From Lujinxingia vulgaris (GTDB lineage Bacteria; Myxococcota_A; Bradymonadia; Bradymonadales; Bradymonadaceae): a stretch of 64,000 nucleotides of DNA. Below, piece after piece: positions 55,146 through 63,817 of this stretch. Position 1 is the first letter of the stretch, and the number at the start of each line of letters is the position of its first letter. The notes under the pieces are model-generated. The model had not been told where the DNA came from, made no database searches, and was given only the letters and a program-made list of their open reading frames with translations. The DNA lies in assembly GCF_007997005.1 (NCBI RefSeq), contig NZ_VOSL01000014.1:1-64000 (forward strand), in the 5' to 3' direction. The translations under genes and the position numbers were made by a program.

Positions 55146-55360
55146 GCTCAGCGCGGTGACCAGGGATGTTTCGGTAGTTCGGATGCGGGCGCGTTCTCCC
55201 CGGGGTCGTGGCGAGTTGAAGTGCACCGCGGACGTGGGTGCAGAACTCCGTGTTCTGGTTGTTCTGGCCATGGACGCATGGGCCACCGCCTCGCGTGGCC
55301 GGTGATGTCAACGCGACATGTTTACGTGATGCTTTGTCTTTCTTTTTTGAGGAGATGCCC

Positions 55361-56116
55361 ATGACGCGTGTGGGTTCAGCAGGTTCGGATCGTGCCGATC
55401 ATTTTCCTCGCACCCAGCGAAAAGGGCCGAGATGGGGGGTTGTGTTGCTGGCTGCTGCCCTGCTTCTTTGGGCCTGCGAGCGAGGCACGGACGCGAGCGA
55501 TGCGAGGGCCGTGGCGCCAGACAACGCGAGGGAGGCCGAAGCGCCGGGCGATGAGGCTCCCCGCGCTGCGTCTTCGGAGCTGGCGAGTCAGGAGAACGCG
55601 GCGCTGCCTGCGGGGTGGAGCCTTGTGCAGGCGGAGCGTCTGAGCGCAGAGCAGAACGCGCAGCTACAACGGGCGGAAGAGGCACGTCAGGACCTGGCGA
55701 GCACGTTGATGGGCCGGGTGATGGGGGTGGTGCAGGAGAAGGGGGCGCCGGCGGCGGTGGAGGTCTGTCATGGGGAGGCCGGAGTGCTCACCGCGGAGGT
55801 TGGCGAGGAGCACGGGGTGCGGATCGGGCGTTTCTCCGAGAAGTTGCGAAACGCCGACAACAATCCACCGCAGTGGGCCGAGGCGATGGCCAATGAGGCA
55901 GGCGATCGGCGGTTAAGCGTGGGGCCGCAGCAGGAGCTTGCGGTGCTCAGCCCGATTCGCATCGCCGCGCCCTGCCTTACCTGCCACGGCGATCGCCAGT
56001 CGCTGGAGCCGCAGGTCGCCCGGGTGATCGCGGAGTATTATCCCGAAGACCGGGCCACCGGCTATGCGGAGGGCGATCTGCGGGGGTGGTTCTGGGTGGA
56101 GGTGCCGGGACGTTGA
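55361..56116 (+). CDS. DUF3365 (Tll0287-like) heme-binding lipoprotein
   Basis: The protein (251 aa from the ATG at 55361, six bases after GAGGAG) has a basic N-terminus, a hydrophobic helix and a lipobox LLWAC, so it is probably a lipoprotein. A charged Ala/Glu-rich linker leads to a DUF3365/Tll0287-like domain: VEVCHGEAGVL, GVRIGRFSEKLRNADNNPPQW and CLTCHGD, a single CxxCH heme-c site, with GWFWVEV at the end. Such domains sense redox state or bind one heme c. The environment is likely periplasmic. Confidence 0.85.
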   Translation: MTRVGSAGSDRADHFPRTQRKGPRWGVVLLAAALLLWACERGTDASDARAVAPDNAREAEAPGDEAPRAASSELASQENAALPAGWSLVQAERLSAEQNAQLQRAEEARQDLASTLMGRVMGVVQEKGAPAAVEVCHGEAGVLTAEVGEEHGVRIGRFSEKLRNADNNPPQWAEAMANEAGDRRLSVGPQQELAVLSPIRIAAPCLTCHGDRQSLEPQVARVIAEYYPEDRATGYAEGDLRGWFWVEVPGR

Positions 56117-56497
56117 CGTTGGGATGCACAACCCTCGGTCGAACGTTTTTCAACGACCATGCGGCTGACGGCCGGAGGATACACGACCCTCGGTCGGACA
56201 ATCTTCAGCGTTTATGCGGTGGATGCACGACCCTCGGTCGGACAATCTCCAGCGTTTATGCGGCAAACGATCTTCAGCGTTTTTATGGTGGATGTCCGAC
56301 CCTCGGTTGAACGATCTTCAGCGTTTATGCGGGGGATGCACAACCCTCGGTCGGACGATCTTCTGCGTTTATGCGGCAGATGAGAACATCGCCTGTCGGA
56401 CCAGGGGTCGTGCTGTTATGCCAGCGCTAGACGCAGACCGCGCCATTCGCTACTTCTGAGAGAGGTTTTTGAACACTGCATCTCCTGGAGGAAGGGT
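56117..56497 (+). repeat. Array of five family D palindromes in a 45-bp repeat
   Basis: Cores lie in 56122-56146, 56178-56202, 56222-56246, 56291-56315 and 56335-56359. Each of the last four is followed by a (A/G)ATCTTC(A/T)GCGTTTATGCGG-type segment, so palindrome and spacer amplified together. The remainder is the leader of the next gene, with a GGAGGAAGGG ribosome site. Confidence 0.9.
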
Positions 56498-58855
56498 ATG
56501 GGTCGACATGTCTCGCTGTCTTCGCGCCTGGCGACAAGTGCGCTCTCGTTGCTGGTGGCGCTGGGCGCCACGGCCTGTTCGGGTTGTGATGATGAAAGCC
56601 TCAGCGGTCCGCGCGTCTGTGCGGCCGACGAGGACTGCGCCGGGGCGGGACGTTGTGTGGCGGATCGCTGTGTGGAGGACGACGCCGGGGGCGACACGGA
56701 CACCGGCGCGTTTGATGGCGGTGACGACAGCGGTCTCGATGCGCAGGACGACGCTGATGCGCCCCTGGTGTGCGGCGACGAGGAGAGCGCGTGTGCCGGG
56801 GTCTGCTGCACTGCGGCGCAGGTCTGCCTTGGCGAGGCGTGCGTCGACACCCGAGGGGAGTGCGAGCGCACCGAGGAGTGCGCACTCGACGAGATCTGCG
56901 AGCCCTCCATCGGGCAGTGCCTGCCGCGCGATCAGATTGCCGTCTGTGAGTACCGCCCCCCGGTCGGTGAGTTGGAGCCTCTGCCGGGCTGCACCTGGGT
57001 GCCCGACGGGCTGGAGCATGAAAACCGGGGTGATGTTGTGGCGGTACCGGTCGTCGCGAACCTCAGCGATGACAACGGCGACGGCGTGACCGACACCGAC
57101 GACATCCCCGACATTGTGTTTCCCTCGTTCAACCGCAACAGCCAGGGCTGCTGCAACGTCGACGCCACGGTGCGTGTGGTGGAGGGACGCTGTGCCGAAG
57201 ACGGCACGATGCGTACGATCGCCTCGATCAGCGAGCCGCCAGTCAACAACGACTCCGGCCTGGCGCTGGCGGACCTGGACGGTGACGGCGTCGCCGAGAT
57301 CATCGGCGTGACGCGCAACGCCGCCGGTCGCCCCCAGGGCACCGTGGCGTTTCGGCGTATCAGCGACGACGCCAGCCAGTGGGAGCCGATGTGGCATAAT
57401 GAGGACTATCCCACCTGGGATGTTCACACCCGCGGAGGTGCCAACACCTCGGTGGCCGATCTCGATGCCGACGGCCAGCCGGAGGTCATCATCGGCAATG
57501 TGGTGCTCAACGGTCAGAGTGGCGTGCTCAAATGGGACGGCGTGGTCACAAGCGCCGATCACGCAGGCGGTCCCGGCGGCATTGGCAACAACGCCTTTCT
57601 GGGGCCGGCTTCCACGGTGGCCGATGTGACCCTCGACGGCACCCAGGAGGTCATCGCCGGCAACACCCTCTACAACCACCGCGGAGAGGTATTATGGACC
57701 TACGCCTTCACCTCACAGAACTCCCGCTGTCAGGGTCCCTTGACCTGTGACGGGTTTAACGCCGTGGCACGTTTTGAGGATGGTCCCCACCCCAACATCG
57801 TGCTGGTGCGTCGCGGGGAGATCATTGTGCTCGACCATCAGGGGCAGGAGGTCTGGAAGATCGGCGTGCCGCTGGACAACTGCACCAACGGCAATGAGGC
57901 TGGCCCACCCACGATCGCGGACTTCGACGGCGACGGAATCCCCGAGATCGGCACCGCCGGCGCGGACTTCTACGTGGTGGCCAAGCGGGAGTGCGACGTC
58001 GACAACTGGGAAGATCTGAACTGCTCGGATCGCGGCATCCTCTGGAAGACCACCAACCAGGACTGCTCCAGCCGCGCCACCGCCTCCAGCGTCTTCGACT
58101 TCGAGGGCGACGGCAAAGCCGAGGTCGTCTACGCCGATGAGCAGGACTTCTACATCCTCGACGGGACCACCGGGGAGGTGCTCTTTGTGGACGGGCAGCA
58201 CGAGAGCAACACACGCATTGAGATGCCGGTAATCGCCGACGTCGACAACGACGGGGCGGCCGAGGTCTTGGTGGCCTCGGCCTACGGAAACCGCGGAAGT
58301 CGCCCCGGGCTGTGGGTCTGGAAGGACGCGCGCAACAACTGGGTGCGCACCCGGCGTATCTGGAATCAGCACGCCTACTCGGTGACCAACATCACCGAGG
58401 ACGCACGCGTGCCCCGGACTCCGGAGCGGAACTGGGAGAACGGCCGTCTCAACAACTTCCGCCAGAATGTTCAGCCCGACGGCCTCTTCGACGCGCCGGA
58501 TCTTGTGGTGGAGGAGGTCACCACCAACCAGGTCAGCTGCGGGGTGGAGGGCGAGCTTCGCATCAGCGTGGTGGTGGGCAACCAGGGGGCGAGGAGCGTG
58601 CCGGAGGGGACGCCCGTATGGGTGACGCTCGCCCGCAACAGCACCGTGTTGCTCGATGAGCGGCTGGAGCTAAGCGAGGCGCTGCTGCCGGGCAACACCG
58701 AGCGCTTTGAGCTGAGCCTGGAGGTCCCCAACGCCCTGGTGCAGGCCGAGTTCGCGTTGAGCGTCGAAGCCGACCCGGACAACCGCTACAACGAGTGCAA
58801 CGAAGACAACAATGCGCAACTGGTGGAAGGGGTGCAGTGCCGCATTCTCGGCTGA
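56498..58855 (+). CDS. Surface lipoprotein with FG-GAP repeats and CARDB-like end
   Basis: The protein (785 aa) has a signal peptide and lipobox GATAC, followed by a Cys-rich region with CxxDEDC..GRC patterns (CAADEDCAGAGRCVADRC, CCTAAQVCLGEAC, ECERTEECALDEICE). A VCBS/FG-GAP beta-propeller follows with calcium-binding D.DGDG..E motifs (LADLDGDGVAEII, DLDADGQPEVI, DFDGDGIPEIG). The last 120 residues resemble a CARDB domain (LVVEEVTTNQVSCGVEGELRISVVVGNQG). Likely displayed on the outer membrane for binding or adhesion. Typical for deltaproteobacterial and myxobacterial genomes; precise role unknown. The start is supported by GGAGGAAGGG. Confidence 0.88.
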   Translation: MGRHVSLSSRLATSALSLLVALGATACSGCDDESLSGPRVCAADEDCAGAGRCVADRCVEDDAGGDTDTGAFDGGDDSGLDAQDDADAPLVCGDEESACAGVCCTAAQVCLGEACVDTRGECERTEECALDEICEPSIGQCLPRDQIAVCEYRPPVGELEPLPGCTWVPDGLEHENRGDVVAVPVVANLSDDNGDGVTDTDDIPDIVFPSFNRNSQGCCNVDATVRVVEGRCAEDGTMRTIASISEPPVNNDSGLALADLDGDGVAEIIGVTRNAAGRPQGTVAFRRISDDASQWEPMWHNEDYPTWDVHTRGGANTSVADLDADGQPEVIIGNVVLNGQSGVLKWDGVVTSADHAGGPGGIGNNAFLGPASTVADVTLDGTQEVIAGNTLYNHRGEVLWTYAFTSQNSRCQGPLTCDGFNAVARFEDGPHPNIVLVRRGEIIVLDHQGQEVWKIGVPLDNCTNGNEAGPPTIADFDGDGIPEIGTAGADFYVVAKRECDVDNWEDLNCSDRGILWKTTNQDCSSRATASSVFDFEGDGKAEVVYADEQDFYILDGTTGEVLFVDGQHESNTRIEMPVIADVDNDGAAEVLVASAYGNRGSRPGLWVWKDARNNWVRTRRIWNQHAYSVTNITEDARVPRTPERNWENGRLNNFRQNVQPDGLFDAPDLVVEEVTTNQVSCGVEGELRISVVVGNQGARSVPEGTPVWVTLARNSTVLLDERLELSEALLPGNTERFELSLEVPNALVQAEFALSVEADPDNRYNECNEDNNAQLVEGVQCRILG

Positions 58856-59254
58856 TGAGCGTGCTGTGGTGCCCGACCCTCGGTCGGGCGTTTGCGGCGT
58901 GGTGACCAACCCTCGGTCGGCTCTTTCGGGGCGGTGACCGACCCTCGGTCGGGCGTTTGGGCTGCGGATGGTCAGCCTTCCGATGGGACCGCCTCTTAAT
59001 CGTACTCTTCGGGAGAGGTGACCGAATCTCGGCGTGTTGACCGACCCTCGGTTGAGCCATGCGTCGACATACGGCGCTTCCTCGGCATCTCGTCTTTCGC
59101 CTCCTCCTCTGGCCCCGGCCCCCTGATCGCCTCCATGGAGGAGGCGTGTTTGGTTTGGTGAGGTGTGTTCGTGCCCACCTTTATCGCTGGGCCCCGCCCG
59201 AGGGCTTCTTCGACACGTCCCCCTCTCTGGGGTGGCGCAAAGACAGGAGGCATT
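58856..59254 (+). repeat. Four family D palindromes before the DUF892 gene
   Basis: Cores near 58868-58890, 58900-58922, 58933-58957 and 59038-59060. Their left arms are GTGGTGCC, GTGGTGACC or GTTGACC, so the outer part of the arm varies while the core is kept. The rest is the leader of the next gene, ending in AGGAGG. Confidence 0.85.
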
Positions 59255-59755
59255 ATGAGCACAGACCCTCATCGTCAGCTGCTGATCAAGTGGCTTGAAG
59301 GCGCATATACACTGGAGAAAACGCTGAGCAAGGCGCTGACCCGACAGGCCAAGCACGCCCGGGAGTTTCCCGAGTTGCAGGCCCGCCTGCACGAGCATAC
59401 GCGCGAGACCAAACGGCACTGCGAGCTTGTAAAGCACTGCCTGGAAGATCTCGGCGCCGAGGCCCCCGAGCTGCGCGCGAAAGCGTCGAGTTTTGCGGGC
59501 GCGGCACAGGCCGGATTTACCGGGTTTCTGGACAACACCTTTGTCAAAGACACCATGATCGGCGCTGCCAGCGAGGAGTTGGAGATCTCGATGTATCAGG
59601 CCATCATCGCGCTGGCGGAGAAGTTGGGAGAGGACGAGATCGCCAGTATCTGCTCCGATATCCTGGAGGACGAGCGCGCGATGCTCGCGTTTTTCAACGA
59701 CAACCTCCCCCAGATGATCCGCGCCGGGGTGGAAAACAACCTGCTGCGGGGCTGA
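59255..59755 (+). CDS. Ferritin-like DUF892 (YciE/YciF-type) protein
   Basis: The protein (166 aa) starts at the ATG at 59255, four bases after AGGAGG. It is all-helical with the DUF892 pattern: LLIKWLEGAYTLEKTLSKALTRQAKHA, ELQARLHEHTRETKRHCELVKHCLEDLG, ASEELEISMYQAIIALAEKLGEDEIASICSDILEDERAML. The Glu and His residues in the helices would coordinate a di-iron centre. The family is linked to oxidative and osmotic stress protection, but its role here is inferred. It is the only gene between two family D clusters. Confidence 0.85.
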   Translation: MSTDPHRQLLIKWLEGAYTLEKTLSKALTRQAKHAREFPELQARLHEHTRETKRHCELVKHCLEDLGAEAPELRAKASSFAGAAQAGFTGFLDNTFVKDTMIGAASEELEISMYQAIIALAEKLGEDEIASICSDILEDERAMLAFFNDNLPQMIRAGVENNLLRG

Positions 59756-60171
59756 CATCACCCGCGAAAAGACAACCGGTCATCGGCCGCAGTCTGCATG
59801 CATGATGTCCAACCGAGGGTTGGGCATCATGCGTATCGGTACAACCGAGGGTTGCGCACCCTCCCGTGGCGTTGCGCCGCAACGACACCTGCATTTTTGC
59901 GCGTTTTGCGACCGGTGGCTGCCATCATGGGGCGTCGATCGCGACGCTCTGGCTGTGAAGTTGGCGCGTGGAGCCGGCGAGCAGACAGACCCTGGCCCGC
60001 GTCGGCCTCGGGGGGCCGGAGGAGATAGGACCATGGGGGGCCGGAGGAGATAGGACCATGCGGTGCGGGCCGATAAAAGCCGCCCCACACGCTGTGGTTC
60101 CTCACTATGTTTTGCTGCCTCCAGGCCAGCACAAGCGCTGGCGTCTTACCGGGTACATTCGGCGCCCAGCC
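59756..60171. repeat. Inverted family D palindromes and 25-bp direct repeat beside the RAYT gene
   Basis: Two palindromes here have the opposite orientation (CGAGGG centre on the plus strand): 59802-59833, an unusually long form with 15-bp arms and one mismatch, and 59840-59860. A 25-bp direct repeat with GGCCGGAGGAGATAGGACCA starts at 60011 and 60036; each contains GGAGGA...ATG, but no credible gene follows on the plus strand. Confidence 0.8.
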
Positions 60172-61152
60172 TCACCCGCCGGTGCCTGGAAGAAGCGTGT
60201 GTATCTCGGAGGGCGGGTGCTCCTCGGGAGGACAATGCCCCAGACACAGCGCCAGCTCTTCTGGACCGGCGGGGTTGCAGCTGACACGGGCATGTTGCTT
60301 CAGCCAGAGGGTGCCGCAGGGGAATACGACACCGGTCTTTTTGCCCTTCCACCGCAGGCGAACTCGCTCGTAGACGCGCACAAAGGAGGCGTACTGACGT
60401 TCCGCCGCCAAGAGCAGTGCCGGGAGCGTCGCGACAAAACGCGGCGCCTTGCGCACGCGCGGGCACGGGGTCGAGGGCCGCGTGCTCGTCGGCAGCCCCA
60501 GCACCCTGAGCACCCCCTCTGCGCCGACCTTCCCCCTCTCGCGCTCCTGGAGCACCTCCTGGAGCGCCTCTTCGAGCAACCCTTCGAAGTGCTCCTGCAC
60601 CTCCTCAAGACTCATCTGCTCGTAGCCCGGGGGCGGGGTCGGGGTAAATTCCACGTACTTCTCGGAGCGCCGGCCGTAGCCGTTGGGCTTTGCAACCCGC
60701 ATCGGTTTCCCCCAGTCCCGGGGCAGGATCATCATACCCGGCCACTCCTCAGGATGGTCGCATTCGCCGGTACGCACCGGGTTGAGCCAGATGTAGAGCA
60801 ACTGCTTGACCAGCGCCCCCTGATCGAGGACGACCATGTCGTGGTAGCCACGGGAATCCCAGAAATAGCCACTGCGATCGAGGTCGCGGTTTCGTGCGCG
60901 GGCCACCCCGGCCATCGTATCTCGCATAAATCCGCTGCGCGTGGCATGCACATCGGTGGCCAGCACATGGACGTGGTTGGACATCGCGACAAAAGCGTGG
61001 ATACGCAGCCCATGGCGCGATGCGGAGCGCGCGATCTCGTAGCGAAAAATCTCGTTCATCACGACGTCCGGCCGCAGCAGATACTCGCGATCGTGGGTAC
61101 GACGGCTCATCACGGCGACCTGATTTTCGGTGTGGCAACGGGGTAGCGTCAT
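60172..61152 (-). CDS. REP-associated tyrosine transposase (RAYT, Y1/HUH family)
   Basis: The protein (326 aa) has the Y1-transposase core: RPDVVMNEIFRYEIARSASRHGLRIHAFVAMSNHVHVL, with metal-binding His60 and His62 (the HUH motif), then FWDSRGYHDMVV and LLYIWLNPVRTG, where Tyr120 is the candidate nucleophile. This resembles RAYT proteins, which cleave single-stranded palindromic repeats. A long C-terminal extension (after about residue 165) is not recognised. No terminal inverted repeats typical of insertion sequences are seen, as expected for domesticated RAYTs. Family D palindromes surround the gene in opposite orientations, suggesting they are its substrates. The start at 61152 has GGAG nine bases upstream. 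Confidence 0.85.
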   Translation of the reverse strand: MTLPRCHTENQVAVMSRRTHDREYLLRPDVVMNEIFRYEIARSASRHGLRIHAFVAMSNHVHVLATDVHATRSGFMRDTMAGVARARNRDLDRSGYFWDSRGYHDMVVLDQGALVKQLLYIWLNPVRTGECDHPEEWPGMMILPRDWGKPMRVAKPNGYGRRSEKYVEFTPTPPPGYEQMSLEEVQEHFEGLLEEALQEVLQERERGKVGAEGVLRVLGLPTSTRPSTPCPRVRKAPRFVATLPALLLAAERQYASFVRVYERVRLRWKGKKTGVVFPCGTLWLKQHARVSCNPAGPEELALCLGHCPPEEHPPSEIHTLLPGTGG

Positions 61153-61616
61153 GGCACGATTCTCCGGGTGGGGGTCGAGGTCAGACGTCGTTGTTCTGTT
61201 ATCGACCGCCCGGCAGAGATGTTGCGCGGGACATCACATTTTTTTCGTTGCTCCCTGGAAAAAGGGCTGACCGCGTAGGCCTCGTCTGAGCTGCGTCCAA
61301 CCCCCGGTCGGCCATCTCTCGGGCTACGTGCGCCGACATTGACCAACCCTCGGTTGCGCAATCACTCGCCAACACACGGCGATACGATGCGCATAAGAGC
61401 GGGGCGCTCTGACGTGGTTTAAGGCTCCACCGGCCTCATACCACCAGCGCGCCATCTCCACGTTGCAGTCTCAACGCCGCGACGTTCGACGTCACACAGA
61501 CCACGCTGCTCGCGCTCGAAACGATCGCCTTGATGTCCGACCCTCGGTCGCCTATCACCCGCATCACCACAGCGCGTTGACCAACCCCCGGTCGCGCACC
61601 TCGACACGGCTCCTCC
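61153..61616 (+). repeat. Intergenic with four family D palindromes
   Basis: Cores near 61294-61318 (variant ACCCCCGG), 61335-61358, 61530-61551 and 61577-61601, all with the CTC or CCC centre on the plus strand. The left pair faces the inverted pair on the other side of the RAYT gene. Confidence 0.8.
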
Positions 61617-62261
61617 ATGAACGACCCGACACTGCTCTCGCACGATGACGATCTCTTCGTCGTCAACAAACCCGCTGACTGGGTGGTGCACCCCACCAAC
61701 GATCCCGGGATGAAGGATCTGGTCAGCTGGCTCAACGCACTGACCGGCACCTCCGAGCACGCGCCGATTCATCGCCTCGATCGCGAGACCAGTGGCGTCG
61801 TGCTGATGTCACCTTCCCCTGAGCTTCGCGCGGAGTTTGGTGAGTGGTTCGCGCAGAACCAGGTGCGAAAGGAGTACCGGGCGATGGTCTACGGGAAGAC
61901 GCCCGACGCCATGACGCTCGATGCGCCGCTCTTCGATCGGCGCCGTCGGCGGCCACTGGACGCCCTGACTCGGATCGAGACTCTGGAGCGCTTTGTCTCC
62001 TGCTCCTACCTGCGCGTGCTGCCGGAGACCGGACGAAAACACCAGATCCGCCAGCATCTTCAACGCGAGGGTCACGCCATCGTAGGAGAGTCGCGCTACA
62101 AGCCTAAGAAGTTTTTACGAGTTCCGGGCTTTCCGGGGCGTCTCTGGTTGCACGCGCTGCGACTGGAACTTCCCGACGGTCGCGTCATGGAGGCCCCGCT
62201 TGCCCCCGAGCTGGAGGCACAACTCACCCTGCTTCGCTCGCTGGCCGAAGAGCCGCGCTGA
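61617..62261 (+). CDS. RluA-family pseudouridine synthase
   Basis: The protein (214 aa) has the RluA-type catalytic motif HRLDRETSG with Asp55, preceded by DDLFVVNKPADWVVHP and followed by KEYRAMVYG, GRKHQIRQHL and LWLHALRLELPDG. The length and lack of an S4 domain fit the TruC/RluA single-domain group, which act on tRNA or rRNA uridines. The exact target cannot be told. The 3' end of the gene is partly duplicated downstream with family D repeats. Confidence 0.93.
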   Translation: MNDPTLLSHDDDLFVVNKPADWVVHPTNDPGMKDLVSWLNALTGTSEHAPIHRLDRETSGVVLMSPSPELRAEFGEWFAQNQVRKEYRAMVYGKTPDAMTLDAPLFDRRRRRPLDALTRIETLERFVSCSYLRVLPETGRKHQIRQHLQREGHAIVGESRYKPKKFLRVPGFPGRLWLHALRLELPDGRVMEAPLAPELEAQLTLLRSLAEEPR

Positions 62262-62491
62262 CGTTGCACATCCGAGGGTCGGACATCTCCCAGGTTCAGG
62301 TTTCTCGCCAACTTTGCACATCCGAGGGTCGGACATCTCCAACTTTGCACATCCGAGGGTCGGACATCTCCTGCTTCGCTCGCTGGCCGAAGAGCTGCGC
62401 TGACGTTGCACATCCGAGGGTCGGACATCTCCCAGGGTTCTCGCCAACTTTGCACATCCGAGGGTCGGACATCTCCCGGGTTTCTCGCCAC
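62262..62491 (-). repeat. Five family D derivatives and a duplicated gene tail
   Basis: GCACATCCGAGGGTCGGACATC repeats at 62266, 62316, 62347, 62408 and 62452, read as the reverse orientation with one arm shortened. Bases 62229-62340, including the end of the upstream gene and its stop, recur from 62371 with a few changes. Confidence 0.88.
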
Positions 62492-63079
62492 CTAACCCTC
62501 GATCTTTAGCCCGAAGCGTGACACCAGACCGGGCAGCTGCTCCAGACGCACCTTCATCCCCCGGGTGCGGCTTTTGGCCGGGTCGAGCACCAGGTTTATC
62601 GCCCCCCGAAGATCGGCCCCCTCCAGATTGGCCCGCTCCCAGCTCACTCCCGCCACGTCGCTCTGCTCAAACGTCGCTCGCCGCAGATCGGCCTCGTAGA
62701 GGTCGCTCTCCTGAAGGGTGCAACGCGTAAAGGAGGTCTGACGCAGATTCAGCGCGCGCATCGACGCGTAGTTGAGGTTGCTGCCCTCAAACCCCACGCT
62801 GAACCCGAAGTCGCTGACCTCGAAAAAACTCACCCCCATCAGCTTGCAGTCCACAAACTGCACCCCCTGCAGGCGCGCGCCGGCCAGTTTGACCATGGCC
62901 AGGTTGCATCCCCGGAAGGTGCAGTCGACAAATGCGACCTGCCGAAGATCCGCGCCCAGAAACTCGCAGTCCACAAACTCGCAGGCGTAGACCTCCTGCT
63001 CAAAAGGCCGCTGATGGGTGAAGTCGGCAGCGTTGATGGTGGTGTTGAGGTAGGCGTCAGGGGCGGGAAGATCGCTCAT
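62492..63079 (-). CDS. Pentapeptide-repeat protein (Qnr/McbG-like)
   Basis: The protein (195 aa from the ATG at 63079, chosen because upstream codons give an untypical leader; no clear ribosome site) consists almost wholly of pentapeptide repeats A(D/N)LxX: EFLGADLRQVAFVDCTFRGCNLAMVKLAGARL, and later YEADLRRATFEQSDVAGVSWERANLEGADLRGA. The size and a break near GFSVGFEGSNL resemble Qnr and McbG proteins, which mimic DNA and protect gyrase. The resemblance is structural and no resistance role can be claimed. It lies downstream of the cupin gene on the same strand with a 63-bp gap, so the two may share a transcript. Confidence 0.85.
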   Translation of the reverse strand: MSDLPAPDAYLNTTINAADFTHQRPFEQEVYACEFVDCEFLGADLRQVAFVDCTFRGCNLAMVKLAGARLQGVQFVDCKLMGVSFFEVSDFGFSVGFEGSNLNYASMRALNLRQTSFTRCTLQESDLYEADLRRATFEQSDVAGVSWERANLEGADLRGAINLVLDPAKSRTRGMKVRLEQLPGLVSRFGLKIEG

Positions 63080-63142
63080 CGGGAGGCACACACAGCGCAA
63101 GGGGAGCTCGACCCGGGGCCGGGCCTGGAGGGAGGTCAAACC

Positions 63143-63637
63143 TCATTCCCCCTCCCAATAGCCGACCTGGGCCGCGCGAGGCAAGAAGGCGTTGAGCGTG
63201 CGTTTGGACGCATCGCCGCCAGGGGCTTCACCGCCCATCACGCCGATCTTGTCGCTGTCGGGGTAGAGCAGCACATCAGGCGCGTTCATCGTCGAGATCA
63301 CCAGGTACCGCAGCACCTCGGTGCCGGTGTTGATCACCTGATGCGCATGCTCCGGTCCCGCAGGAAACGCTACATAATGGCCGGCCCCCACCGGATAGCG
63401 CGACTCCCCATGACGAACCTCCCCGCTGCCACTGAGAATATAGAGAGCCTCCTCATTGCCCAGGTGCGCATGGAAAGGAAAGGCCGCACTACCCACGGGC
63501 ACCTCAAAGAGGCTGCAACCCAGGCGCCGCGCTCCGGCCGCCTTTCCCAGCTGCTTTCGCCGGCTGGCAAAACGCTCCCCGTGGGACTGCTCGTGCCACT
63601 CCAGTTCGTCGGGATGCACGCGATAGGACTGACTCAT
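63143..63637 (-). CDS. Cupin-domain protein
   Basis: The protein (164 aa, GGAGGG before the ATG at 63637) is a single cupin: conserved motif 1 around FHAHLGNEEALYILSGSGEVRHGE and motif 2 near PAGPEHAHQVINTG. The His and Glu residues of motif 1 (HAH...E) and the His of motif 2 would bind a metal. N-terminal residues are charged and may make a helical lead. Reaction unknown; small cupins range from isomerases to storage proteins. It precedes the pentapeptide gene on the same strand. Confidence 0.88.
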   Translation of the reverse strand: MSQSYRVHPDELEWHEQSHGERFASRRKQLGKAAGARRLGCSLFEVPVGSAAFPFHAHLGNEEALYILSGSGEVRHGESRYPVGAGHYVAFPAGPEHAHQVINTGTEVLRYLVISTMNAPDVLLYPDSDKIGVMGGEAPGGDASKRTLNAFLPRAAQVGYWEGE

Positions 63638-63689
63638 AAACCCTCCTGTCTTTCACGTTTAACGTCTCACGATCTGCGATTTTCGAGAT

Positions 63690-63802
63690 ACGTGCTCAAC
63701 CCACGGTCGCGCATCAACCGCATGACACCTGAACTTCGACCATCCCTCGGTCGCGCATCAACCGCATGACACCTGAACTTCGACCATCCCTCGGTCGCGC
63801 AG
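63690..63802 (+). repeat. Three family D palindromes in a 45-bp repeat
   Basis: Cores near 63694-63714, 63736-63758 and 63781-63801 (ACCCACGG, ATCCCTCGG). A CATCAACCGCATGACACCTG spacer lies between each, so palindrome plus spacer forms a 45-bp tandem unit, similar in size to that at 56.2 kb though with a different spacer. Confidence 0.85.
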
Positions 63803-63817
63803 CCCCGCCAGATAAAC

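Noticed and set aside
56086-56459. Small frames such as MHDPRSDNLQRLCG over the family D array
   Set aside because: They consist only of translated palindrome repeats.
59968-61146. Plus-strand 392-aa frame opposite the RAYT gene
   Set aside because: Arg/Leu-rich shadow; the minus-strand frame carries HUH and Tyr motifs.
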